Source of the DNA: Ichthyophis bannanicus
Taxonomy: Eukaryota > Chordata > Amphibia > Gymnophiona > Ichthyophiidae
Assembly: GCA_033557465.1 (NCBI GenBank)
Contig: CM066031.1
Coordinates: forward strand, 1,441,192,163 to 1,441,256,162
Length of the DNA: 64,000 bases
Direction of reading: 5' to 3'
In this document: positions 1 to 10,320 of the stretch, piece by piece
Layout of the letters: each line of letters begins with the position of its first letter
Position numbering within the stretch: the first letter of the stretch is position 1
Translations under genes and position numbers: made by a program
Notes under the pieces: model-generated
Told to the model about the DNA's origin: nothing
The model's input: the letters and a program-made list of their open reading frames with translations, nothing else
The model's database searches: none

Positions 1-899
1 TTCTGGAGCAGGGCAATATCCGCATGCCTGTCCCAGAGCTGCCTAAGCAACATATGCTGCTTGACAAGATGCCCAATCCTGCATACATTCCAAGACATGC
101 CTGGAACCAACAAACATGCCACAAATCTCCTTCCTTTACAGACGCTCACAATCCACCACACGGCTGTTCAACCAGCCCCACCACTCATAGTTTGAAACGT
201 CAGAACAGAAGATCCCACCTGTGCAAAAGGGAACACTCCTCATACCAAATGGAAACAGAGTCACATAAGAAGGCCCACCTTCTTGTTGTGTGTGTTGTGT
301 GTTTTTTTTTAGTCACACCCATATCCTTCTCACCCACTCTACATCACTAACTTGGTTTGTCCCATCCACTCCGCCATGCCGTGTTCCATTTGTACAAGCA
401 CCAGTGCAACCCCTGACTTCTTCACATTGCCCAAACTCCTTCCCCACCACAGTGTCCCCAGCCACACTCAAAACCACAGACCCCCCCCTCCCCCCACCAG
501 TCACTCTACCACCCAACCCATCCACCCCACTTAACCACACAACTCCTGAAGGTAGATATACCAAGCACCAAAAAGCTGCTGCTGTCCCCCACATGAAATT
601 GCATTACTGATGAACCCCCCCCCCGTGCAGGGCAAACAGAATAATTCCAGTAAGTCCCACACACAACAAAGGGACATATAGGAATATCAGGAGGGGAAAG
701 CGGAACCAATGGGGCGTTAGAGAGAATACCAAAAGAAGAGAAGAAAAAATGGAGATGTAGGGAGTGCGAGGAAATATATCTTCTGGCGACACCAAGTGGG
801 AGAGACTAGGGGAGAATTCTGAAATGGAGTTGAAGAAGAAAAAATATAAAAAAAGTTTAGAAAATTTCAAAATTAAAAGGGATGGAGACAAATTAGAGA
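1..899. other. No gene recognised; pyrimidine-rich stretch
   Basis: I see no credible coding region here. Bases 300-560 are strongly pyrimidine-rich on the + strand, which opens spurious frames on both strands. Bases 620-890 are A-rich. The segment may be a continuation of the L1-like repeat to its right, but I recognise no motif. Confidence 0.5.
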
Positions 900-2040
900 A
901 ACCAGACGAGGTCTATTAGCCTGATGCAGGACCCAGCAATTTGGGAGACATAACAGTCCATGTGTTCTCAGCAGGGAAACAGGCCCATCAGCCGCTGCAA
1001 CAGTAGGCCAAGGGAGCCCAGCCAAACCATGGGGGTTGGCCAGAAATCTTCAAAAAGATGGTCTACCACTCCAGCACTTGATAGCAGCACAAGTAAATAG
1101 ATGCAGTCCCCTAAGGTGCAGATGCACATAGCTGCAATAAGAAGCAATCAGTCACAGCTGTACCAATATAGGCATATCGGGGAAGGGGTCACACAGACAC
1201 CCTCCAAAAAGTAGAGCGCCTCCATAGGGGTTGGAAAGTGAAGTTGCCATCCCTGGTATTCAACTCTGAGCTTTGTGGGGTATTACAGCAAGAACCAGAT
1301 CCCTTTGACAAGCTGACCACAAACTGCAGAGAATTTCTTCCTTCTCTTGCTAACAAGGGAAAAGTAGTCAAAGCTCAGCAGGTCTGTAGAGGTGTTTGAG
1401 GATGTCTGTTGCACCCGTGCCACCCGGCGCACTGATTCTTTCTGTGAGTAGTTGTGGAAGCGAGCAGTTAGCACTCAGGCAGTTGGAGTCTTCCTGCCAA
1501 AGGAAGAGCACACAGACTTGGCATATCAATATTTTCCTGTCCTGATCTCCCAAGCATTGATTTGAAGGGAGCCAAGTCTCTAGAAAGCCCTGCAGCTCTC
1601 CATTAGCGAAACTCGGCCACTCCAACAAAACGCAGATTTTCCTGTGACCCTGATTTTCAAGGTCATCCAGCTTTTCACTTTGCTGAGTTATAAGCACTGC
1701 TAAAGGTCGGAGAATTTTGGTGTGGGAGTGTTGTCTTTTACATCAGATATGAAGTTCCGGTTGTGCCATCTGACCCCCCAAATCGGAAATGGCTTAGGCG
1801 ACCTGTGATAGTTGATCAGAGTCCTTGCAAATGGTCCTCTAATGCCACCACTACTACCTGGGAGACCTCCTCCACAAGGCCAGCCAAGACACCAGCATGT
1901 GGACTGGGAGAAGCAGTGTCTGCCATCTTAAAATCCGAGCAACTGCTCTTCTCGCGGACCAATTTTGTAGCCATCCCTGGTGCTAAAAGCCACTACACCA
2001 CAGTTCAAGGAGGCTAAAAGCAGTGGAAAGCCAATGACTC
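900..2040 (-). mobile_element. L1/Tx1-like LINE ORF1 fragment (decayed)
   Basis: Read on the minus strand from about 1985 down to about 1170, broken frames resemble the ORF1 RNA-binding protein of L1-clade LINEs. An N-terminal piece contains KMADTASPS. A later piece (1697-1368) contains KLDDLENQGHRK followed by LQGFLETWLPS, which is the spacing of the coiled-coil to RRM junction of L1 ORF1p (LEDLENRxRRxN ... FxExWLP). The intact protein binds element RNA as a trimer in the cytoplasm. Several frame breaks make this copy dead. It abuts the truncated 3' end of the CR1 at about 2147. Family assignment rests on the LEDLEN-like motif only. Confidence 0.6.
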
Positions 2041-2159
2041 ATAGGTAAGTGCATGGGGGAAAAGGACCTGAATTAAACTTTATGGCAGATTGCTCCAGAG
2101 CAGAGAAGAAAGAGGCCTTCTCCGTTCATTGCATCACATGACTCCCACCTTAACCTTTT

Positions 2160-4600
2160 TTAAGCCTCTCCTCATAGGAGTATCCTTCCATTCCCTTTAC
2201 CATTTTGGTGGCTCTTCTCTGAACCTTTTCTAAACGCTATATCCTTAAGATACGGTGACCCGAATTGCACACAATATTAAAGGTGCGGTCTCACCATGGA
2301 ACGATATAGAGGCATTATAATATCTTTTGTTTTATTTTCCATTCCTTTCTTTATCATACCTAGCATTCTATTTGCTCTCTTGGCAGCCACTGCACACTGG
2401 GCTGAGGATTTTAACATGTTATCCACAATGACGCCTAAATCTTTTTCCTGCATGGTGGATCCTAATGTAGAACCTTGCATCGTGTAACCATAGTTTGGGT
2501 TGTTCTTCCCTAGGTACATAACTTTGCACTTGTCCACATTTAAATTTCATCCAGTCTTCCAATTTATCAAGTTCCTCTTGCAATTTTCCACAACCCTCTT
2601 GGGTTTTAACAACTTTAAATAGTTTTGTGTCTTCTGCAAATTTGATGACCTCACTTGTTCCCTTTTCCAGGTCACTTACGAATATGTCAAAAAGCAGCGG
2701 ACCCAGCACAGATCCCTGGGGTACACCACTATTTACCTTTCTCCATTGGGGAAATTGGCCATTTAGCCCTACCCTCTGCTTTCTATTTTTTAACCAGTTC
2801 CTGATCCACAATAGTACACTACCTCCTATCCCATGACTCTTTAGTTTTGACAAGGTCCCTCAGACTTTTGGCAAACGCTTTCTGAAAGTCCAGATACACT
2901 ATATCAACCGACTCACCTTTGTCCACCGGTTTAGTCACACCTTCAAAAAACATAACAGATTAGTAAGACAAGATCTTCCTTGTCTAAAGCCATGTTGGCT
3001 GTCTCCCATTAGGCCATGCCTATCTAAATACTGAGTAATTCTATTCTTTATGATGGTTTCTACCATTTTTCCCAGTACTGACGTCAGGCTCACCGGTCTG
3101 TAGTTTTCTGGATCACCCCTGGAACCCTTTTTAAAAATTGGAGGTTCGCCAATGTAACGCCAGTCTTCAGGTATTACAGATTTTAATGAAAGTTCACAGA
3201 TTACTAATAGCAGGTATGTAATCTCATATTTCAGTTCTTTCAACACCCTTGGATGTATACCATCCGGTACAGGTGATTTGCTACTCTTCAGTTTATCTAA
3301 TAGTTGTACTACATCTTCCCGATTGTATCTATTTCCTTCAGTTCTTCCACACCTTTAAATACCACTTCAGTCATGGGTAACATCCCTACATCTTCCTCAG
3401 TAAAGACCAAAGCAAAGAATTCATTCAGTCTCTCTATTGCCTTGTCGCCTCTTAGTGCCCCTTTAACCCCTCTATCATCTAATGGACCAACTGACTCTCA
3501 CAGGTTTTTTGCTACAAATGTCCTGGAAATAGTCTTTATTTTGTGTTTTTGCTTCCACAGCAAGCTGCTTCTCAAATTTTCCCTTTGCCTGCCTTATCAA
3601 TGCCTTGCATTTGAATTGCCAGTGCTTGTGCTGTTTCCAGGTGTCATTGTTTGGCTCTTTTTTCCATTTCCTGAAAGATGCTTTTTTCATAACAGCCTCT
3701 CTGACCTCACCTTTAAACCATGCTGGCAGCTTTTTGGACTTCCTCCCACTTTTCTTAAAGTGTGGAATAGAGCTGGTCTGGGTTTCCAAGATAGTATTTT
3801 TCAACACCCAAGCTTGATGTAAGTCTTTAACCTTTGCAACTGCTCCTTTTTAGTTTTTTCTTAACTATTTCCCTCATGTTATCATAGTCTGCCTTTCGAA
3901 AGTTAAAAGGTAGTACTGTGGATTTCCTTACTATCCCTCCTCCATTAATTAAATCAAATGCGATCATGCTATGATCACTATTGCCAAGTGGCCCCAACAC
4001 CCTTATCTCTTGCACTAGATCTGGTGTTCCACTAAGGGCTATGTCTAATATGGCTTCCTCTCTGGTCTGTTCATCAACCAGCTGCTCTAAGAAGCAGTCA
4101 TTTATTTCATCTAGGAACTTTATCTCCCTAGCATGTCCTGCTGTGACACTGACCCAGTCGATACCAGGGTAATTGAAATCACCCATTATTATTACTACGC
4201 TGTAACCTTTGTTAGCTTTCTTGATTTCTTTGAGCATTTCATCATCCATTTGTTCATTCTGGCCAGGCAGTCGATAGTACACCCCCACTGCCATTGCCTT
4301 CCCCTTTTTACATGGAATTTCAATCCATAGAGATTCTACAGCAAATTTGTTTCCTGCAAAACTTTAATCCTTTCTGACTCGATGCCCTCTCTAACATAGA
4401 GCGCAACCCCTCCACCAATTTGATCAGCTCTATCATTACGATATAGTTTGTACCCAGGTATCAGTGTCCCACTGGTTGTCCTCCTTCCACCATGCCTCTG
4501 ATATTCCAATCATATCTAACCTCTCATTTAGTGCTATATATTGTAACTCTCCCATCTTATTTTTAGACTTCTAGCATTTGCATATAAGCATTTTAGAGAC
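2160..4600 (-). pseudogene. CR1 ORF2 (endonuclease-reverse transcriptase), broken
   Basis: Reading right to left, the apurinic endonuclease part (4294-3827) has IIMGDFNYPGIDW and the NSDHSMIAF active-site motif. Then come a linker (3807-3475), RT fingers (3246-2935; YRPVSLTSVLGK, QHGFRQGRSC) and RT palm (2853-2419; SGVPQGSVLGPLLF, then FAEDTKLF). The catalytic FADD has become FAED. At least four frame breaks separate these parts. The enzyme would nick genomic DNA and prime reverse transcription of element RNA in the nucleus. Confidence 0.85.
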
Positions 4601-4829
4601 TGTATTTTATTCATATTAATCTGGCTATTGGTAGGCATGGGTAATTTGGGATCTTTAAGCTCTTTCTGCTCCATACTCGAGGGCATTTGAGCTACTTTAC
4701 TCTTTTTTTGGAACCTCTCTGCTTTTGGTAATATCCTTCAAAGATACATTCTTCCGAACCATGCGCTCTTGGGCAACTGTCGGCTTTCCCCTATCTCCTT
4801 TTTAAAGGTTAATGCCAGCAGCCTGGTTC

Positions 4830-5143
4830 CATCCCTTCAGAAGAGCCCCTCCTTTCCCCAGAATGTTCCCCAGTTCCTAACAAATCCAAAACTCTCATCT
4901 CTGCACCATTGTCTCATCCACGCATTGAGACTCTGGAGCTCTGCCTGCCTTTTGGGTCCTGTGCATGGAGCGGGAAGCATTTCAGAGAACGCTACCCTGG
5001 ATGTTCTGGATTTCAACTTCCTACCTAAAAGTCTAAATTTAACCTCCAGAACCTCCCTACCACATTTTCCTATGTCATTGGTACCGACGTGTACCAAGAC
5101 AGCAGACTCCTCCCCAGCACTATCTAAGACCTTATCTAGGTGG
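4830..5143 (-). pseudogene. CR1 ORF1 esterase-like (SGNH) domain, partial
   Basis: The minus-strand frame 5166-4837 contains VLVHVGTNDIGK, the GxND block of SGNH/GDSL esterases found in ORF1 of CR1 elements. Downstream residues SRVAFSEMLPAP and LNAWMRQWCR fit the following conserved helices. The upstream part of the domain was separated by the hAT insertion at 5152. The first codons of this frame are hAT sequence, so the Met at 5166 is not a real start. Confidence 0.75.
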
Positions 5144-5397
5144 TGCGTGAGCAATGTTCCCTCCAATTTTCTGTAGGCTGTGTGAGCATAAAATATCAGC
5201 TGTGCAGCTTTTCAAGGAAGGTTAAATTTTTGTGCACCACAACGACACTTGGAGTTATATACTTTAAAATTTGACTACACGTCAGAATACAGTATGTACA
5301 CCACATTGATTGCACTAGAACAGCAATGGCGAACCTATGGCACGCGTGCCAGCTGTGGCACGCGAAGGCCTTGCAGCTGGCACGCGGGAAGGTCCGC

Positions 5398-5635
5398 AAA
5401 AAAAGAAAAAGCTGGCTCTGACTGCTGCCGCGGACGCGGCAAGGGCAGAATGCAGCGTCCCACGGGGCCCCCTCCGCCCGCTAAGCCCCTCTGCAAGAGC
5501 TTTCAGATTCGCGAGGGAGATGCTCTCCCTCGCGAATCTGAAAGCCCTTGCAGAGGGGCTTAGCGGGCGGAGGGGGCCCCGCGGGACATTGCAATCTGCC
5601 GCGGCAGCAGCCAGAGCCTGCTTTTTTTTTTTTTA
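5398..5635. repeat. Long GC-rich palindrome in hAT copy A
   Basis: The two halves are reverse complements around a centre near 5521. The inner arms (about 5462-5520 and 5523-5584) are almost identical, for example GCGAGGGAGA against TCTCCCTCGC. Outer arms, from the A-rich stretch to CTGCCGCGG and back through CCGCGGCAG to a T run, are less perfect. Single strands would fold into a hairpin of roughly 110 bp. Confidence 0.85.
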
Positions 5636-5640
5636 AATTT

Positions 5641-5960
5641 GCCAGGGGGGGGGTTAGGACTGCTAATGGGCAGGGAGGGAGGCAGGGAGGGAGGGAGGGG
5701 GGGTTAGGACTGCTAATGGGCAGGGAGGAAGGCAGGGAGGGGGGGGGGTTAGGACTGCTAATGGGCAGGGAGGAGGGGGGGTTAGGACTGCTAATGGGCT
5801 GTGGGCTGATGGGGGCTGTCTGGAAATGGGGTGATGGGGGTTTAGGACTGGAAGTGGGTTGATGGGGGGGGCTAGGACTGGTATTGGGTTGGGTGGTTGC
5901 TAGGACTGGAAATGGGCTGATGGGGGGGCTAGGACTGGAAATGGGCTGATGCAGGGACTA
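5641..5960 (+). repeat. G-rich minisatellite, GGTTAGGACTGGTAATGGGC-type units
   Basis: Tandem degenerate units of about 30-50 bp centre on TTAGGACTG and AATGGGCTGATGGGGG. The units are G-rich on the + strand with many runs of four or more G. The same unit forms the arrays inside the related elements at 61965-62850 and (reverse) 12640-13050. Confidence 0.85.
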
Positions 5961-6966
5961 GAAGGGAATGGATGCTGGGTGAGGCTGGAACTAGAAGGGA
6001 GCTGATGTTGGGGGAGTATTAGAATGGGATGGGGCTGGGAGAGTAAAATGGAGAGGGGAAAAATATTTTGTGTGGGAGGGATAAAAAATCTACAATTGGC
6101 CGGGTATTGGGAGAGTAAGTGGGGATTGAGGATGGAGGGGTAAAATTTGAGTGGATGAAATAGGAATGAGGAAAGAGCAAAAGGAGAAAGATTAGTATGT
6201 TAAAGCGGATGTAGAGAGAGAGAATGGAAAAAAAAAAACTAGAAGAGAGAAGAAAGGACAAATGGACAGCAGATGATGGAGAGTTAGCAGAAAACATGAA
6301 GAAACCAGAAGAAAGTGGCTGGAGCAATTGCAACTGTGTAACTGAGCTGAGGTATTCTGTTTATGTAATTCCTTTTTGACATTGCCACTTGTTCTCTTTC
6401 CCCAGTAGGTCATGTATTGTTATTGTCTGAAATGTATTGGTTTAATATTTGCAGTGTTGCCTTTTGATAGGTATGGTGTGGTGCTTTGTGAGTCCTGGTA
6501 GTGCTGTTAGGATACGGCGGGTTTGCTATTGGTTCTAAATGGGCAGTGTTTGTAGTAGTTCCTAATGTGCCTGGCGGTTGGCACTGGATTATAGTAATGT
6601 AGAAATCTTTTAGTCTGTCTTTATCCATACACTCATTAAGAGACATGTTTACTAAAAGTTAGTGTATGTTAGCAATATGCAAATATTTATGCAAATTGAC
6701 GTGCTGGCACTTTGAGGAAATTCTTTGGTTTTGTGCGGCAGTTTGGGCACTCAGGCTCAAAAAGGTTAGCCATCACTGCACTAGAAAATATTGTAGAACT
6801 TGTGAAAACCGTAAATACACAACAACTTTTAAATTTTAAGACGTCTGTTTTCTATCAAAATCAGAACTGTAATTTTTGTGCGCTCTGTTGTAAAGTATGT
6901 GCGCTCGCTTGGCAAGGTGTGTGTGCGTGCACACGCGCACAGCTTAGAGGGAACAGTGCGCGTGAG

Positions 6967-7465
6967 GTCTGCTACCTTCGCACTAGGCAGGCATGTTACC
7001 AGGCGATCCTCACGTCCACCAGCCACCCAGCTATCTACATGCCTAATGATCAAATCACCAACTATAACGGCTGTCCCCTAACTTTCCCTCCTGGGCACAT
7101 GGCCCTGGAGAAACTTCCTTGGTTTGAAATGGTTTTACATCACCTGGAGGATAGGTCCTATTTACACTTCCTGCCACATCAGGATAATGCTCTCCTGTCA
7201 CGTGACCTCTCTCCTCCATGGCAACAGGGTTGCTACCAGACTGGAGGTGGGACTTCAGGACTGTATCCCTGTAGGTCTCGTCTATGTACCTCTGTCTTAT
7301 GCCTTCCAGGTGTGCTACTCTAGCCGGACATGTTCCCTGAGAAAAGAGCTCCTTGCACCTAGTGCACACGTAAAACCTCTTACCAACTGGGAGAAAATCA
7401 TGCATGTGACACTCAATGCAAAAGACTGGAAAGGTCCCATCTTGCAGCTGGACTGCTGTCTGCAT
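6967..7465 (-). pseudogene. CR1 ORF1 N-terminal part with Cys-rich motif
   Basis: A frame from 7465 downward begins with a Met and carries regularly spaced cysteines and histidine (CIECHMHDF ... CTRCKELFSQGTC), resembling the PHD-like zinc-binding region at the N terminus of CR1 ORF1 proteins. The reading continues towards the 3' side of the hAT insertion (downstream duplication at 6959-6966). Its continuation on the other side of the hAT element is the SGNH esterase-like part at 5143-4830. In intact elements ORF1p binds RNA and lipid/ester substrates. Confidence 0.6.
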
Positions 7466-7734
7466 CTTAGTTTTAAGATTGTGTTTAGATCTTTAAGTTC
7501 TTTACCTACTAAGGGTTGCTATGGATATTTATATTAAAAACTATACCTAATACGCTTTAAATATACCTTGTTCACCTGAAGCTTAATTAATCTCAGGTCC
7601 TTAGTGTATGACTGATTTGGATAAGGAGCTTCACCTGAGAGCACCTCCTTTCCTTTAAAATGTGTAAGTACCTATAAAGCTACGATTATCCCAGGGGTGG
7701 GTGGGTGTTCAGGAGGGAGGGAGGGAAATAACTC

Positions 7735-8290
7735 TTATTAAAAGAGGGCTGCTACGCAGTACCCTTTCCTGTGCTGCTGAGGTAAGCTATGACCAACTTC
7801 CTGGTTGATTAACAGCCCTTGCTTGGATAGGAGTCTTTCAAAATGGCCTTTTGACCTGCCACTTGGTGTTAACACCTATTGAAAAAGTTTCACAGGTCTC
7901 TTGCCCCCCTAGGTAGAAGGCCTCTTTGTAAAGGTCTCTGAAGACTTATTTGTTGCTCAGAGTACTGACCCTGCTTTGCCTTTTATGCTAAGTTATATTC
8001 TGATTTGATTTAAATTACAGCTCTTTGCTGCTGCTAAGCTCTGACTTATTATGAAATTTATACTACAAGCTTTCTGCTGGGTATGAAGTGTAACCAGAAA
8101 GTTCTCTTCTGTGTGTTAAATTTAAACTTAAACTTAAACTTACTAGGCCCTGACTGATTTAACAAACACTGGGTTCACAGATTAATTAGCTTTAATACAA
8201 AAGTCCTTTCAGAAAATTCCCAGAAGTATATACTCGGTTGCAGAGCTTTCTAGAAGTAGCAGTCCCTTTTTCTAGTCCTTCAAGACTCAA
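7735..8290 (+). repeat. Repeat arm, inverted relative to 15225-15583
   Basis: Segments such as AGAGGGCTGCTACGCAGTAC, TTAAACTTAAACTT and CAGATTAATTAGCTTTAAT recur as reverse complements, in mirrored order, at 15225-15583. The left copy has about 200 bp extra near 7790-7990. The unit may be 5' sequence of the CR1 family, since it lies next to CR1 sequence at both sites, but that is inference. Confidence 0.75.
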
Positions 8291-8408
8291 GGGAAATCCA
8301 CTGCTTATTCTAGGATAATCATTGTGGAATCTGTGTACCTTTTTGGGAACTTGTGACCTGGATTGGCCACAGGATACTGGGCTTGATCTGACCTGGTATG
8401 GCACTTCT
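8290..8408 (+). mobile_element. CR1-type LINE 3' UTR tail
   Basis: The stretch TGACCTGGATTGGCCAC followed by AGGATACTGGGCTTGAT is the conserved CR1 3' tail. It matches the end of the CR1 copy at 16640-16805. Only the last roughly 120 bp are present, typical of 5'-truncated LINE insertion. Confidence 0.75.
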
Positions 8409-8410
8409 TA

Positions 8411-8678
8411 CTTATTATATACTGCCTTTCATGATATCAAGGCAGTTTACATTAAACAAACTGAAATTACATTGAACAGGGTATTATAATGTGGAGAACT
8501 ATTTACAGGGAACATGGGCAATGGAGGGTTAAGCGGCTTGCCCAAGACCACAAGGAGCACCTGTGGGACTAGAAACCCCAGTCCTTCTGGCCCAAGTTTG
8601 CTGTCCTCTAGTGGGATTTGAACCCCTGACCTTCAGGCCTGAGGTAACTTGCCCCAACCACTAGGCCACTACTCCCTC
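8411..8678 (-). mobile_element. tRNA-derived SINE, minus strand
   Basis: On the minus strand the head reads TGGCCTAGTGGTTGGGGC (Pol III A-box-like) and GGTTCAAATCC (B box). The body (CTAGAGGACAGCAAACTTGG, CTTGGGCAAGCC) follows, and then a tail with a short hairpin around GCCTTGATATCATGAAAGGC. Close relatives lie at 38957-42588 (-), 48128-48400 (+), 50293-55620 (+, split) and 58510-58800 (+). Confidence 0.85.
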
Positions 8679-8689
8679 AAAGGAAATGC

Positions 8690-8800
8690 TTCAGACGGCC
8701 TTCTTACATAACACCACTACGGAATCGAACCCATGATCTCTGCCTCCGCAGTTATTGCAGTAACCAGTGGGCTACATCTTTTTAAGAGACCATTAACATG
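8690..8800 (-). mobile_element. Second tRNA-like SINE fragment, minus strand
   Basis: The reverse complement contains TGTAGCCCACTGGTTA (A-box-like) and, about 40 bp on, GGGTTCGATTCC (B box). A clean cloverleaf with matching acceptor stem is not apparent, so I call a tRNA-derived SINE head or tRNA pseudogene rather than a functional tRNA gene. Confidence 0.5.
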
Positions 8801-8821
8801 TGACGTGTCACATATGCAGAG

Positions 8822-9010
8822 TGGAGGAGCATCCTAGTGGTTAGGGCAGTAACCTGGGATCAGAAAGGCCAGGGTTCAAATTTCAGACTCCTTGTGGCCT
8901 TCAGCAAGTCACTTAATCCTCCATTGCCTCAGGTACAACCTTAGGTTGTAAACTTTATGGGGGACAAGGAAAGGTGTGAGCTAAATTTGTTTAAAAAAAT
9001 AGTAATAAAA
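8822..9010 (+). mobile_element. tRNA-derived SINE, plus strand
   Basis: The head has CCTAGTGGTTAGGGCAGTAA and GGGTTCAAATTTC at A- and B-box spacing. The body CTTGTGGCCTTCAGCAAGTC and CCTCCATTGCCTCAGGTAC matches the other SINEs of the window. It ends in an A-rich stretch near 9005. Confidence 0.75.
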
Positions 9011-10154
9011 TTACTGAAGTGAGAACACCAAAATAATGACCAAAACCCCACTCCAAAATGTATAGACCAAGAAACTCAAGGGCAGCATATTGTAAAGCTC
9101 AAAACACACAACTCATCATGTTGTCCCCTTGATCCTAAACGGTCTTTCTTAATTTTTAACAAGCATATAAATATGCAACCAAACGCAGATACACAAGCTG
9201 ACAATTCTTCACTCACACACAACAGAGCAAATGAAGCAGCAGATACGTAATAGCGACATATTTGTAACATCTAGTTAGAGCCATCTAAACACCTATTATA
9301 CTCTAACTTTGTATATAGCTTATGGTTGTGTTCTCTCTCATTGTAAATAGTTATATTAAGTTCCATGTAACTGAATAAGTTCCTGTTTTTGTACTATTCA
9401 GGCCATTGTTTCTTGTGAACTGTGCTTGATCCTCTGGAAAGTGTGGTATAAAAAATGTTTAATAAAAAATAAAAGTGAAGCAAAACATCCTACAGTGTCA
9501 AGTTCCACATTTCAAAAGAATACCCCACGTACTTGTCAAAGTGAAGGCAGTAATCGTAACTTTCATACAGCATCACCTTCACATATATAGCCTCTTGCAA
9601 GGCAAAATAAAGCTAAAAAAAAATCACTTAACTTGGACCAACTGCATAGCTCACAAATGGCATGACATTGATGTTTTCAGAACAAATGTTTTTATCAGGG
9701 GCCATCATGTGATATGATTTCCAAAGACTCTTCTCAATATGCCTGCCGGACTTTCATAGAGAGGTTGTTAAAATTATGGAGCGTTATAGTCATTACCCTA
9801 TGAAATGAGATTTGATGACTTAAATATGTATAACCTATTCATATACCTCAAATAAAAGTACAGGAAGCAAGTGTTTTCTGTGGAAAGCACTAGTGGTCAT
9901 TATACAAGATGTAATATGGTAAAATATTTATTCTCAAAGTACAAGAGATACATGGAAGTGTCTCCTACTCAAGGTGGTAGAGGCTAAAAAAAGTAGAATG
10001 CAAGACAGCATGAGAAAGCAGAGGATCCTTGGATGTGAGGCGGGGGGGGGGGGACGGTAAAGCTTGAGGAATAGATAAACAAGATTGAGCCTTGTGGTCC
10101 TCCTCAAACTTCATTTTCTGTTTCTGTTGTGCTCTTATTGATTTTGTACACTAG
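9011..10154. other. Intronic sequence upstream of the RING exon
   Basis: No gene seen. Bases 9290-9475 end in GTATAAAAAATGTTTAATAA and an A-rich tail, which looks like the 3' end of a retroposon on the + strand, family unknown. A G run lies at 10041-10053. The polypyrimidine tract and TAG acceptor of the next rnf138 exon end at 10154. Confidence 0.5.
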
Positions 10155-10320
10155 ATTTTGCAGGAAATGCTTTCTGACAGCAATGAAAACAAGTGGATCA
10201 CATTGTCCTATGTGTCGAGGACGTGTGTATAGGCCAGAACGATGTTTACCCATGAGGGCCATTGATGTTGAAAATGATATGAGAAGATTTTCTGGTAACT
10301 GCAGATGCTGTGGAAAGCAG
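10155..10320 (+). CDS. rnf138: rnf138 exon: second half of RING finger and C2HC start
   Basis: This exon encodes 55 residues plus one base of a split codon. It begins FCRKCFLTAMK, continues HCPMCRG and ends FSGNCRCCGKQ. The C-x2-C and C-x2-C pairs are the second half of a C3HC4 RING finger, which recruits the E2 enzyme. CRCC opens the C2HC zinc finger that is completed in the next exon. The order RING, C2HC, two C2H2 fingers and UIM is characteristic of RNF138 (also called NARF), a nuclear E3 ligase that acts in DNA double-strand-break resection and in Wnt/NLK signalling. The acceptor is CACTAG at 10154, the donor GTGAGG at 10321, and the end is in phase 0. RNF114, RNF125 and RNF166 are relatives, but the whole-gene match favours RNF138. 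Confidence 0.93.

Larger units (their letters stand above)
5321..6778 (+). mobile_element. Inner hAT-type element (copy A), nested in outer hAT
   Basis: Ends are CAGCAATGGCGAACC at the left and GGTTAGCCATCACTG at the right, imperfect inverted repeats. The 8-bp target duplication CACTAGAA is exact (5313-5320 and 6779-6786). From left to right the interior holds a GC-rich palindrome (5398-5635), a G-rich minisatellite (5641-5960) and a unique tail (5960-6660). The interior is shared with copies at 11286-13140 and 61456-63939. Relative to those, about 245 bp is missing near 6335. No transposase is visible. Confidence 0.85.
5152..6958. mobile_element. Outer hAT-type non-autonomous DNA transposon
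   Basis: Terminal inverted repeats are CAATGTTCCCTC at the left and GAGGGAACAGTG at the right, the CAG-type ends of hAT elements. They are flanked by 8-bp duplications TGCGTGAG (5144-5151) and CGCGTGAG (6959-6966), matching at 7 of 8 positions. CR1 ORF1 sequence lies on both sides. No transposase is visible. Excluding the nested element at 5321-6778, the element proper is only about 340 bp. Confidence 0.85.
2147..7465 (-). mobile_element. CR1-clade LINE, minus strand, interrupted by hAT insertion
   Basis: Read right to left this is a CR1-type non-LTR retrotransposon. ORF1 begins at 7465 and is cut at 6967/5143 by a hAT insertion. ORF2 (endonuclease then reverse transcriptase) occupies about 4600-2160. 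The copy ends at about 2147, inside the C-terminal RT region, so the 3' UTR is missing. Frameshifts and stops separate the pieces. The RT active site reads FAED rather than FADD, so the copy is inactive. Confidence 0.85.

Noticed and set aside
5641..5960. CRISPR-like regular repeats
   Set aside because: Units are tandem without unique spacers and lie inside a eukaryotic transposon; this is a minisatellite.
8690..8800. Functional tRNA gene on the minus strand
   Set aside because: A- and B-box-like motifs exist, but stems do not pair well enough for a cloverleaf by eye and the surroundings are SINE-rich.
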